The notes under the pieces are model-generated. The model ran no database searches, was not told the DNA's origin, and was given only the letters and a program-made list of their open reading frames with translations. Positions 10,355-23,221 of a stretch of 64,000 nt of DNA are shown here, in pieces. The stretch comes from Eimeria necatrix. Taxonomy: Eukaryota; Apicomplexa; Conoidasida; Eucoccidiorida; Eimeriidae. The translations under genes and the position numbers were made by a program. The DNA lies in assembly GCF_000499385.1 (NCBI RefSeq), contig NW_013654410.1, forward strand, positions 30,001 through 94,000, in the 5' to 3' direction. The number at the start of each line of letters is the position of its first letter. Positions within the stretch are counted from its first letter, which is position 1.

Positions 10355-13300
10355 ATGGTGGAGGGTACTGCCTTGGCGCAACAGCTGAGTGCTGCCGCCA
10401 AGGGAGTTCAACTAGGGCGTGGGGGTGTTCATGGGCTGGTGGGATGGCTGGAGCCCTTTTCTGTTGCCTTGGGTTACCCTGATGCTCCTACAGTGCCTCA
10501 GACGAAGCTAGGTAGGAAGGCGGCGACTGTGCGGGAGCGGGCCCAGCAGCAGCTGCTGCAGCAGGAGCAAGAGAAACTCCCGCAGCAGCGTCAGCAGCTG
10601 CGGGAGCTGCTGAAAGCATATAGCACTGCCTCTCCCGCTTGCATTGAGCTGCTGCAGCTGCTTGATGCATGCACTGGTCGCCTGCTGCAGGCAGCAGCAG
10701 AGTTTGCTAAGGCAGGCCAGCGAGGATTGCCCGAAGGCATAAGTCCCGCTGCTGCTCGCGTGCAGCAGAAGCAACATCAGCAGAAACAACAGCTGCAGCA
10801 GGAAACATGTGAGGTTGACGAGGCAACGCGAGGGGCCCAGGCAGCCTCACTTCTCGCATGTGGCATTCTGGGGGAGACGAGCCTGGACTCTGTTCCTGCT
10901 GCTGCAACAACACGCCACCGCCTTGCTGCTGCTATCACGTCTCCCTCACGTTTGTCGTCTCTGAGTACAGTGCTGCAGCCCTTTCCTGCTGCTGCTACAA
11001 GGGACGCCGGAAAGCAGTCCGCTCTGCTGCATTTGTGTGTCTGCCGGCTCCTGGCAGCTGCTGCTACTTGTTCACCAGCAGCAGCATGGCGCATCGCTTC
11101 AGCAGCCCAAGGAGCAACAGCAACAGCAGCGGCCGCAGCAGCAGCAGCAGCAGGATCCATTCATGGGGTTCTTCACAGCTTAGGTGAGAAAGACGCACAA
11201 CAGCACCCCCTTAACCAGGCCCTCACTGCCTTGTGCGAGGGGCCTTCCCTCCGTTTGCTGCAGGGGCGCAGCATCAGCAGCAAACGAAGTGGAGCCTCAG
11301 TGGAAAGCAGCCTGCTGCCACCTGCGCCCAAGTCCCAGAGCTGCTGGTGTCAGTGCCCTCATTGCACGGATTCCGAAGCAGCCGAAGCAGCAGCAACGCA
11401 TGCTGGTGACCCGGGAAGTAGGCCAGAAGATCGTCAGCTGGTAAGCTCCAAGAGGGGCTGGCATAATGCGTGGGGAGCTTTCTTCGTCCGGTGCTGCTGC
11501 CTCTCCTGTCGTGGCGAGACTGACTTGAGGGGAAGCGCGAGGACGCCAGAAGCGAAAGCCAGCGGGCCCGCTGCAACTGCTGCTGCTGCTGCTGCTGATT
11601 TTGGGACGAGGCGACACTTGGAAGCTGCTGCTGCCGCAGCGGCTTCTGCTGCCTCCGATGTACGCTCAACTCTCGAGGCCTTTCGCTCTCGCTCTGCGCG
11701 GGAAGGTCTCGGCGGCTGTGGCCTTGTGCCCATTCGTTACGCCCTGCGACAAGAAGCCCTGCGGCTGCTGCTGGTGCTGCTGCTGCACCAAGATTCGCTA
11801 GTGAGCGATGCTTTGCTGCAGCCGAGAAGGCGTCAGCTGCAGCAGCAGCAGCAGAAAGCGGTGCCACAGTCAGGCGTAGGAGACCTTGCTTCTACTAGCA
11901 AACAGGGGGACGGCTCGTCGCTGCTGCGCTACGCCATACGCGGCCTGTGCACAGACCGAGAGCTCGACGCACTGTGTTTCTTGGTGGGTTTGTTTGAAGT
12001 GTTTATGGCGCGGCCAGGGCGCTCTAGAGAGGCAGAGGCAGCAGCACGGCGGCTCTTTCTGGTCTCCGGGCCTGGGGGCTTCCCACTTCCCGTGCTGCTT
12101 CAGAGGTTCACAGCTAGAGAGGATCTCAAGCACCTGCTAGTGCCGCTGCTGTCACGTTGCAGGGCCTCCTGCCCCGTGGAGACAGACTCAGCAGCTGAAT
12201 CACTTTCCAGGAGGAGAAGTCCGCAAAATGGCCTACTCTCTGGCGCTGACAATTCTTCAGGGCTTCCAACTTCCTTTTTTAGCAGCTCGTGGGTGCTGCA
12301 GCGGCTACTTGCGTACCTACTGCTACTAGCAGCAGGCCGAGGCGGCAGCAAGGCGCCTTCAATATCTGGGTTCCCTGAAGAGGCAAAGGCTTTTACAAGG
12401 GAACCGGGTGTTGCAGGATCTATTGATTCAGCACTGTTATCTTTGGCCCTGGGGATACGACCGTTGCATTTGCCCCCACAGCAGGAACTGCTGCTGCAGC
12501 TCTTTAAGGCTCACCCTGCCCTTACATCTCACTTCCTCAACAAGCTATCCGGCTTGCTGCTAAGTCCGCGGCAGTCTGCCACGTTTGCGCTCTCTTGCCT
12601 GTTCCTCTGCCGCATACTTGAGACCCCTTGGAGCCAGCTACCATACTACCGGCAGCGGCAGCATCAAGTGGAACAACAGCACCCCATTTGTGGTTCGGGG
12701 CCGGATCTAACGTTGCCTGATGGGGATATGGGCTTTGCTTCAGTCAGTGAAACAATGAGGACCCTTGGGGTGGCTGAGGATGAAGAGAAAGAGGATCTCT
12801 TCGGTGACCTGGAACCCTTGCGGCTGCGACATTCGCAACAACAGCACAAGCAGCAAGACGCGCTGCAGCGGAGGTGGCGAGCCGTGGCTCTTGAAGTGGC
12901 CCGAGTGGCATCCCCAGCGCTGCTTCTGCGACAGCATTTGTCGCAGTGTCTTCTTCAGACAGACACCCGAGTGGCTTTTTGCGGTATTGCTGTCTTGCGC
13001 GCCTGTTGCCAGGCTCTGCGGTGCATGCACGACCGCTTCAAATACAGTCCAACACTGCAGCATCTCCTCCTGGCGCAAGCAGCCCTCAGGCTGCCAGACG
13101 CGAAAACCCTAGTAAATTCTCTTTTGCGGCTAGTCCAGCAATGGCAGCAGCAGCAGCAGGGAGAGCAGCAGCGGCATGAGTCAGAAAAGGTAGGGGATCC
13201 AGGCTCTAATGCCGTGGAGGTGACGGGGGATCGTTGGCTCTCCGACGAGGCTCTCGCAAGGGCAGCAGCAGCGTCTGCTGCTGCTGCCGCTAGGAAATGG

Positions 13301-16300
13301 CAAAAAGAAGAAAGCGAAAGACTAAGGCATGGTGACTCAGAGGAAAGTGATGGCGATGACGTGGAAGTGCATGTAGAGGGAGTGGGGGAGGCAGAGGGGG
13401 ACGGGAGCGATACAGATGGAGAGGATGCAGGAGGTGAAACAAACCAAGATAATCTTAAGGCTTCTGCAGCGGAGATGGGTGTTAGTGTCAAGGACTTGAT
13501 GCAACTGCTGGTGCGGCTAACCGCGCTGGACGATAAGCTGAATGGGTACCAGCTCGTATCTGATGACAGGCACATGGACGCCGAAGAATGCGATATGGAC
13601 TTTGTTTCCTTCCAGTTTCTACGTGGGTGAGTACAAAATTGGCGCCCATAAAGCTGAGCCTTCTTTCGCAATGCCTTGCAGGCCAGATCAGCATATTGAG
13701 AGTATCGAAGGCTTGATGCTGCACGTAGCAGCTGGGACTCAATGCAGCATGTAATGGCACTGAACACGCTATGTAACGGGCAGGGGCATTTGCTGGATCT
13801 CACTGTGTGTTGCTTTTGGATAAGTACGCGCAGACTAGCACAATGTATACACATTGTCGTACATTTGCAGAAGCCAATTCACATAAGAAACCATGTTCAC
13901 AACTCGGCCAATGCATACAACTGTGCGCGCAAATGCGCCACGGTTGGCACACGCATTAATCGATATTAGCTAATACGCGTTTTCTTGTCTTGGCTTTAGG
14001 TGGATGGAGACAGCAGAGATTTATCAGGAGTTGCTGACGCCATCATTTCCTCTTGACTGGGGCAAGCTCCTTTGCACTTGGAGGACGGGAGACGGCGCAG
14101 CTCAGTCCTTCCATCTTTGCTGCAAGTCCCGGCTGATCGCAACTGACATAGCGCGCTTAGCAGTGCAGTCGAGGGGAGGCATGGACAGCTGGGGAGGTGA
14201 AATAGCTGCTGGGTGCTCAGTGTCAAAGCAGCAGCAGTTGCTGCTGCTTCACCTGCTGCTTCAGTGGCAACGAAGCGTGAAGCGCAGCCGCTCCAGAGAG
14301 TTGGTGGGCCCATATGGGGGCGACGTTTCGACTGAAGGCCGATTAGAGCCGCTCTCTTCAGACGCTCTGCTTCAAACTATTCTGCAGTGAGTTGACGTCC
14401 TATTCTGGTTATCCTGGACCGTAAACCCTTTTTCCCGACGCGTTTTGGCAGGCGCAACGAATAGCTGTGAGGTTGTGAGAGCTTGCAGTGGTTGCAGATA
14501 CGACTTTTTGTGATGCTTTTAGTATCATTATGCGGGAAGGAGGGATATGCGTTATGTGAGCGGGCGGGTCTTGGGTGCATGCAGGTTCATGCACAAGAGT
14601 GGTATGTTCAGAGGGGCTACATCTGGGACATCGGAGATTGATGAAGCGTCCTTGTGGCTTGCCGCATTGGCGGAAAGCTCTTGCTTCCGGTGCAGTGCCC
14701 TCTACTTTGTAGCAATATTGAGGCTGGCGAGCGAGCAACGGTTGGCTCTGCTGCCGTATACGGAAATGCGTATTGGCAGGGACATGAAGGGAGCGGAACA
14801 AGAGGGAGAAGAGATCGAAGAGCTGTCGAGCCCATCCCTGTTCTCGGCGGCTCTGCTAGCACACCTGTCAGTGGCCCCTCGTTGCAACGCTGGTAAAGCC
14901 CTGTTTGTGGAGCTTGCCCCCTTAGGTGTAGCGGCGCCGGCAGACAGCTGCTGGGGCTGCAACGCAATGCATTCGTCAGAGTTCTGTGCTGAAGCAGCGA
15001 CGAGCTGGGCCGTGCAGGGCTTCATGAGATGCTGTATTCTGTGTCCTTCAATAATCTACCCTCTCCTTAGAGTCCTGCAGGCCGAGGGTCCGTGGCGCGT
15101 TCTTGGCTCTTCACTGAACGTGAGCCGCGAGCCGAATTCACCAACGGGGGTGGAGGCTGCTAAGGCTGCCGCAGCTCAACATCCCCAGAGCAAACTCATC
15201 AATAGATATCGTAAGCGACTTCTGCGCTTTCTGAAAGTCTCTTGCCAGCCACATGCTCAGGAGGTCAGCGAAGAGGGAGATGATGCTTCTGGGTCACAGA
15301 CTCTGGACTACCAGCTCTCGCAACTGCCTCTTGTGTCATCACCGCTGGCCGCAGATTGGGGCCTCCCTTCCCCAGTACATGCAGTCGCTCCAGAGGCGTT
15401 ACTGAGGATATGTGCGGTTCGTATCCCGGGTGCATCTCCAATACCTCGTGGCCCAGTTGGATCTGCAGAGCGCGCCAATTGTTTGGGGCTTCTGCGTGCT
15501 CTGACGCGGCATCTTGACCAGTCGCTGGAGATGGAGGCCTGTGTAGCGACAGAGCCGTTGGAGAAACTCATAGAAGTAAACCAGCAGACGCGGGATCGGC
15601 TGTTGGCATTGTTGTTGCAGTTGGAGGCCGTGAGCCGTCACCTAAGCAACATCCAGGCCACAGAAGGCGCAAACGACTGCCTGGAGGATGGCTACAATGA
15701 GATGCGTTTTGCTGTGCTGCCGGTGGGTGCCGGAAAGGCAGCCGCATTGGAACAGCTTTTCCGCCTGTCAACAATAGCTCTTGGCCGTTGTGAACACCTG
15801 TCGGAAGGGGCCGCGGAGTCCGTCCGACACAGTAAGCCGCCTGTGCCACATGCAGAACGCAACGGACGGAAGAAAGGCAGGTTTGAGCCATCATTTTTCA
15901 CTAGGGACTTTAAACACTGGGTAGAGTTGGGGGCAGCATTATGTGCCCACACGGCAAACCTATTCGAGTTGACCGCTGCTGGAGTGACCCTAGAAGAAAC
16001 CGCCGGGCTGCGGCTGCTCTGTCGCAGTGTGGAGTTCTTCGCTGCATTGGTGTGGGCGGAAGACCAGCTGACCCCTGAGGCCCAATCGGCTCTCACCTTG
16101 GCTGCATGCATGCAACGACTGCGCCTCCCTGCTCTTAGTGGTCCCATTTCTGCGCAAACAGAAAAGCCAACCAAGCATTCACAAACGGAAGACACTCAGG
16201 AGGGGCCATTGCAGGCACTTTTGCTAGGCCTTGTTCGGCGCGTTGCAAGAGCCGCGAGGCCTTTCGTGTCTGAAGGTGGACGACCGTTGCTGTTATTGGC

Positions 16301-19300
16301 CTGCGAGTTAGTGCTAAAAAGCAAGGACAAGACTTCATGTCCTTTGTCGTCAAGAACAGCAAAAGCATACTCATCTCTACTGCACCTAAGATGGCTGCTG
16401 CCCCTGGTTGAGTCCTGGGGACTGGCGGCTTTACCTGCGCAACACAGAGGAGTGGAGGAGGCGATCAAAGGGCTTACATACGGTGAAAAAGCTCTCACGT
16501 TGTCCCTTGTGTTGCGCGCGTGCGGGGAAGCCCCAGTACAGTCTGTTAGCTTGGAATCGGCCGCCGATTGCGTTCAGAGGCTCCAGGCTTTGCCTTTGAC
16601 TATGTGTCTCCGGCTCCATTGCTTTTTGAAGTGTTTGTGGGGGCACCAGAGAGCAGAACATCACATTGCACCGCTGGAGACGGCGCAGCAGCAAGCCACC
16701 TCAGAGGATGCTACCGCCGCTGCACCTGGTAGCTGTATCCTGGATGCGGCTGTACGGGTCATGTTATGCCTCTGCTTTCAGTGTATCCCTGCATCAAGCT
16801 CGCTGCGAGGTGCTGAGGAAAGTGCAACGGCTGGCGAGGGTGCTACGATTATTTTTAGGCAAGGGCTCATTAGGACACTGCGTGCTTGCTGGGACCAATA
16901 CGCTGTCCTGCGCTATACTTGCACAAGACTGTTTTTGTCATCAGAGGAGAAAGCAGAGGATGCAACATGCCCTGTACTTCACCCGGCGGTGCGCCTGGCG
17001 CTTCTCCTGCAGTGGCGAGAACCAGTCCAAGGGCTACCAGCTCGGTTCTACCCTTCGGTGGTTGCTGCCCTGCAACAGTGCCAGGAAGAGCGGCCGGAGG
17101 GCAAGGCGGGTGCGAGGGCTGACAGCAGGGGCACACGAAAAGGACGAATACGGGGAACAGGGCCGACGAGTGCGACGGCGGACGGCGCCGAGTGGGCAGC
17201 CGATGTGTTGGAGGCATTGAAGTTGACGGCATATGCGCGTGACAGCAACGGCGCTAACAGCAGACGTGTCCGAGCCAGGGGAGCTCCCTGGCAAACAGCG
17301 GCGGCTTTTCTTGGGGACAGAGGGGGTAATGCAGAGGCCAAAGACTTGGCTGCCGACGCCCCTGCAAGGTGGTCTGCAGCAGTGCAACAATTTCTCACCT
17401 TCCTCTGCGTGCAGCAACCAGGAGGTTACACCGCGGCGCGCCTTGGGATGCAGCTGGCTCAGGACCTCGAGAGTATTACAGGGAGGCTAGATGATGACTT
17501 CATGGTACAAGAGGGGTGAGGCATGTTTTGGTTTCAGCCTCGCTGTCCACAACAGTAACTTTTCACAATAAATTTTCTTGTTATGCCAGTGACGTAGATC
17601 AACGGTTATCGAGCAAAACCAGGGAGTTAGCCACTTGCTGTTGCCACAATGGTGTGTGTAGTGCCATCAAGTGTCTCAAAGCGATGTCTCATGAGCAAAT
17701 GCCAGGATGATTTCTCGTCTTTGCGGCTCCCTGTTGCTCGTTGGTTTGTTAATCAACTGCCCATGCCCGGTTTCAAGCCAACGCCTGAAGGGGCATGTGC
17801 TGTGAGTGCTGCGTTTGCGACGCAGGTGGCCTGTCTCTGGATGGGTGCGCTATCTGGCAGCATCTCTCATTCTGCAGGCAGCAGAGGGCGATGAAAATGT
17901 TGCAGTTGCGGCTCTCCACTGTCTTGCCGCGAACCGCACGGGCTTGGGGGCGTCGCTGAAGGATTTGAAAACGGAGCTCCGAGAACTACAAGATGCCCTT
18001 CAAGAATTCGATTTGTCTGACGACTCTGCTTACACTGCGGGTGTGGAATGTGCTGCTGCCGCTGCAGCGGATTTGGCTTACTATATTGGGGCCATGAGCC
18101 GCGCCTCGCACTTGGGTAGAGTTGTTCTGGGCGCTTTGCAATGTGGACTAACTGCTGATGGCAGCTTGACGAAAGACCAGCGACAGTTCTTCAAAGCTCT
18201 GAGACCAAAGGCACAGTTAACCGCCTGCAGCTTTCTTGAGGTAATTGGGTCCTCTCCACCAACGGCGGCCATTTGCCGGGGCGCGGAGGCACTTTTGAAA
18301 GTCCCTAGTTGCATGGTCCCTCACCCCGATTCACTTTCACTGACGTCTGAAGTTATGGCCCTTCAAGCATGGACTAGCCTTCTGCTGCCTGCAATTCAGC
18401 TAGCTATGAGTGCAGCTGCGCTTGAGCCTTCTCGTGAACAAGCAGCGGCATATGCTAGACGAATGGCCAGGCAGGCGCTGCTTTCGCCAGCATTTCGTGC
18501 CCTTGGCCACTGCGCTAAAGAGGCAGTCCAGCGCACGCTTACTGCTACGAGTGATGGGGCATGTGAAGCGACGAGCATCTCAGTCGCTCTCATGCCCCTG
18601 CTGCAGTGCCTATCTCAGCAGCTGCTTCCAGCAGCTAATGACACCGGGAGTAGCGCACACAGTGTGCCGGAACAAGACGAAGAGGGTGAAGAAGAAGCTC
18701 TATGCCGTCTTTCTGAGAAATGCCCGGAGTTATTTGAGGCACTCATTAACTTATATGGGGCGTCCACATCTTACGTGGACATTTACCTTTGCCGAATCCT
18801 TATGCTGGATAGCGCAGGCTCAGAGTTGTGTGGCCGCACCACTGAACAGGAGGGACCAGAAGGGCAGCAAGGAGGGCATTCAAATGAGTTACCTACGGAG
18901 ATGGCAGGGGATTCTGCAGGCAGCTACGACGCCTTCTCTAATTTGCACAGGTGGATGGCACATCTTCCTGACTTTCGGGAAGTCTCAGAAACAAAATTCA
19001 GGGAGCAGGTGACGCCTCTTAGCAAGGGGCTTATTCTCGGGAGCCCTTGTGATTGGTTAGCCCTTGACCCGAGGCGCGTTAAGGATACACTGGAGAATTT
19101 TGCTTTCCACGCAAGGGTTGGAAGAACCAGGGAGCCTCCTGATACGCGCATGCGAGGGCAGTCGCTTTCTGAAGGAATTTTAGAAGCACAACAGAGATTC
19201 CTGGAGTCTGCGCTGAAGGCGCGTTCGATGTTGACCACAGTTAGCGAGCGTGAGGCAGCTGATGGCATGGAGGGTGATGCAGAGGCAGCTAATGGCACGG

Positions 19301-22300
19301 AGCACCGGCAGGCAGCAGCTTGCATGTCTCATTGCCTGCAAGGCTTAGCGCTGACTGTGGATTCCGGGGCTGCGTCCTTTGCCACTGCGGAAAATAGCGC
19401 TTACGACGTTGCTTACGTCGTGCCTTATCTTGCCGGGCGACTGACGACGGCTTGCTTCGTTCTGTTGTGGCGGTGGCAAGTGCTGCTTGAAGAGGAACAG
19501 TCTTACCAACAGCAAGCACGAATGCAACGGGAGGAAGAGGGATCCACGGACCCAAGTGTTATCTCCTCACGGGCCGCCCTGGCGCGGCAACGGCCCGTTT
19601 GTGCGGCGGAACAGGCACGGAGAGCGTGCGGTGTTGCAGGAGCTTGGCTGCGCTCCCTCAAAGACTCGCAGGGGAACTGCAAGGATGGCGCTGCTACACC
19701 ATCTCGCCAGGAAACTTCTCAGACGGCAGCAGTACATTCAGCAGAGACAGTTGGTGCGGCGGCCTCTGGGAGTGCGACAGAAAACGTGAGTTCCATAGCA
19801 GCAACAAATCCAGAGCCACTAAAACGACGGAGGGAGGATGTTTGGGATATGGATGAATTCGACCCCGACGTGGTGCAGCGAGCAGTCACGCGAGTCAGCA
19901 CATTTTTGAAGGCTGCTAGGCGTATTGGGCGCTTTTGGCGACCCTTAGATGATGATTCAATTGCAGCAGAAAGAAACAAAGCTGCGGATAGAGAGGTGGC
20001 GCAGGCATTAGAAGTTTGGGGTGCTTCTGTAGATGACGGCGATCAGTGGCTCAGCAGCTTTGCCAGTGGAGGGAGCCTGCAGTTGCTAATTATGGCTCTT
20101 GGCTGCCCAGTACGTTTCATACGTTTCCTGCTTGAGTAAATCGTTTGGCATTTGCTGCTATGCTCGGCCTCGTGAGGCAAGAGACATTAGTATGGAGGCC
20201 TCGCAGGTTTGAAAAGGGGGCGCACAAAGGCGTTATCGGACCGAATGATAGGTCTTCTAGGAAGTGATTCAACTTTTATGTGCGTTTTGGACTTTTTCAC
20301 AGGATAGAATGACGAGGGAAGCTGCTGCGCACGGCCTTTCCATGTACACGCACCTCCTGCAACTGTCCGCTGACCGATCGCTGCTGTGCCACTTTGCGGA
20401 CGTCCACGAGTTTAAAATGCAATGCAGAAAACGTCACGCAAATGCTACGTCGCAGACTGCGAAGAGGCGCGACATGAAGCAACGGCACAAGGCCTCCACC
20501 TTTGCCTTTCGAGCAGTCAAACAACTGTTGACTCTCCTAGGCTCCCTCATGGCCTCCATTCAATCCCCAGAAGGCCTCGTGGACAAACAATGCGAAGAAG
20601 GCAGTGCACTGGAAGCCAGAACAATGCCAGTACGATTTTTGAGCGGGCAAGCATATGCTGCGGCTTTGAGTGGGTGCGACAGGTGGTGCCAAGCTATGCC
20701 AAGCTGAAGATGAGTTGCTTCGTTTTGTTGTTTGTGTTCAGGTTGTTTCGCCGGTCGTTTGCGCCTTTGCTGCTGCAGCTGTGCCGCTTCTCTTTCTCCC
20801 AGACCTTTCGTTGTATCCCATAATAAATTACGCTGTTTTAAAGCATCCTGCTCTGTCTTTGCTGCTCCACGAGCCTTGTATGCCCCTGACTCTAGCAGCC
20901 TTGCGGCAGCCTCTGCTGGGGTCGGACGGGATATTTTCGCGTTTGCTGCTGTCCACCTCAGTCGCAACTTCTGCAGCGCAGAAGCAGTTTCTGCTGGTGG
21001 CTTTGAAAAGGGCAATGGCAGTTTCACAATGCCTTGGTGACGGCTGCATCACGCTGAGCTCGAGGCTTAAGGCTCACAAGGCAACCCAAGCAGTCCTTCC
21101 CCCACCTGCCCTGCTCGCCCAGTCCACGCTGCCACTGATGTCAGGGCCTACCTCCAACCTCTCTTTGGTTCGTAGCATACTGGACGCTCTTCTGCTGGCA
21201 ACGGCTGCCCCCTCCTGTCTTTCTGCGTGCACTTGGTGGCATGCGCATGCTGCCTTCATCCTAGTGTCAGCTCAAACGAGGAAAGACGACCTTCATGAGT
21301 TCGAAGGGTCCGGCTATTCGCACGTGATGGCAAATGTGCATCTTCCACTCGCAACAGTTAATGCGCAACACCTGCTGCAACGATTTGGTATTATATTGTG
21401 GCTCGATGCGCAAATAGAGACAGCTCTTTCATCCCTTGTAGGGAATCGTGAATCCAGTGGAGCGAACAGATCAGCAATAAGCGACTGCGCATGTGGAGGA
21501 AGCCACCAGGTGTCCATACTGCCAATAAGAGAGCATTTACTCAGCGAATCGCAACGCGTTAAGGGCTGCTGTAGAGGCAGCAAAACGCAGGCTCTCCCTG
21601 TTATCAATGCATCAAAGTGGGTGCAGCATATGAAGGACTGCACGCGTCTTCTCTGGTCACTGATTACTGCTGCCACTTTGGCTGCACCACTGCCTGACTT
21701 TACTGCGGCAGAAAGGCGTCTGTGGGATAATGCTCACCGCAGCTCCGGCCTACGCTCAACTGATGGGACGTGTATTCACAGCCACTCGTGTGTCTGCAGC
21801 AATCTGCCTGCAAGGTGCTTTGGCTATGATACTTCAGCGACGGCTTCGCAAGCTTCGTCTGAAAACTTTCCAGGGGCTGCAGACTCCGAGCACAATGGAG
21901 CATTCTGGCCGCTGGGTACGGGATACGCCGATGCCCAGCTGTTGCAGGCTGTGATGGGAGCACGGCGCCAACTCTTCAAACTGCGTCGATCAGCGAAGAC
22001 AGAAGTGGGGGAAGATCATGGCAAATGCGATGCAGCAGTCAACGGAGCTTCGGTCTCCAATAGTGCTGATGGTTTGTTTCTCCACTCAGCTTGGCAGCTA
22101 CAATTAGAGCTCCTACAGGGAATCCAACGCCTTGCACGTGCATGGCTTGCATTCGCAATGCCCATAGGTGCTCGTGCAGAGGCTTCTGACGGCCCCATTG
22201 AGGGCAGATTGGGGTTTGCCGACAGCGCGGCATGGGCATCAGACCTGCTAGATGCATCGGTTACTTGTCTATCAGGGCTGTGGGCTGTGGCCGCTTGCAG

Positions 22301-22694
22301 TGAGTCCCTGGGCTTGATTTCTGAGCCGAGCACTGTCGCCGAGCCAGCAAATCTTTCCCAAAAACAACTGAAACTCCAAGCATCTGCATGCTGTGCAGAT
22401 GTCCTGAGGCTTTGCGCCCGGGCAGCCGCCCTGCAGGAGGACAGCCTCATGAAACACTGGCAACTACCGAAGCACAGTGGGATGTTCGGTCTTTGCTCCT
22501 CCCGCCCACTATGGAATATGGTATTCACCCATATTTGTAACAGAGGTTTAGGGCCGGAGGGTTCAATTCTTCACAGTCAGGGCGACGCTGCGGCAAAAAG
22601 CCGCTGCGTGCTTCTTGCGCTGCTTCAAATAAGAAGCATATGTGGATCGGATGCTCACCTGCAGCAGCTCATTGCGGTTGCCGCAGGGCTTTGA
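10355..22694 (+). CDS. URB1/Npa1-like nucleolar pre-ribosome protein, six exons
   Basis: Exons 10355-13626, 14000-14386, 14585-17515, 17826-20109, 20303-20629 and 20742-22694 join in consistent phase to about 3,717 residues. The start ATG has a good context (gccATGG). The protein is mostly alpha-helical, with poly-Gln and poly-Ala insertions in exon 1 and an acidic Glu/Asp/Ser block at about 13300-13440. Family assignment rests on the C-terminal third. Across the exon 4/5 junction it reads SLQLLIMALGCP then REAAAHGLSMYTHLLQ. Across the 5/6 junction it reads VVSPVVCAFAAAAVPLLFLP, then LYPIINYAVLKHPALSLLLH. These follow the URB1 pattern of a helical block, then an LYP-IN-LL-P-L-L element. URB1 acts in early 60S pre-ribosome assembly in the nucleolus. 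It is considerably longer than animal URB1, mainly from low-complexity insertions. The N-terminal half is not recognisable by eye. Confidence 0.65.
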
Positions 22695-23221
22695 AAGGGC
22701 AGCTCTGCAATTTTTATGATCTTAGCTGGCAGTACGGCTAAGAGGCAAACCTTAGATGCGGGTATGCAAGCTACGGCATCTACGGCATAAGAATTGTTTG
22801 CCGGGTCAAGCAACTTGCGTTTTCACGCTGCGTGTGGCTGATCGAATGTTTCCACAGAAAAAGCTTGTGCAATTTACGGATTATCCTTGACATGAAGAAG
22901 AGCAGGCAGTGTAATGCGGAAAGCAGCGCTGAGTGCCGCAGCAGCTTCACGGGTTTTCAAAACCCAAGATGCGCCGCCCGACGTGGAAGAGTCTCCGCAG
23001 TCTATGCTCTTAGGTTCAGTCATAAAACAAGCAGTGTAGTGAGGAAGTTTGCCATTCAGTGCGCAGAACCAAAGAAAGATGACAGCAGCATTCATAGTGG
23101 GGTTTGCTGCTCTGCAAAGATTTAGCTTTGCTTGCGTAGGCGGTCCACAAGTCTACGTTTACGTGTCAGTTGCTATCGCCACTAAGTGGCAGTGCACTTA
23201 CCGCTGCCCGCAGTCGAGCGT
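22695..23221. other. Convergent intergenic region
   Basis: This region lies between two tail-to-tail genes and should hold both 3' untranslated regions and polyadenylation sites. A 97-codon plus-strand open frame that crosses its right edge (23049-23342) is Cys-rich but overlaps the last exon of the minus-strand gene, so I treat it as chance. Confidence 0.4.
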
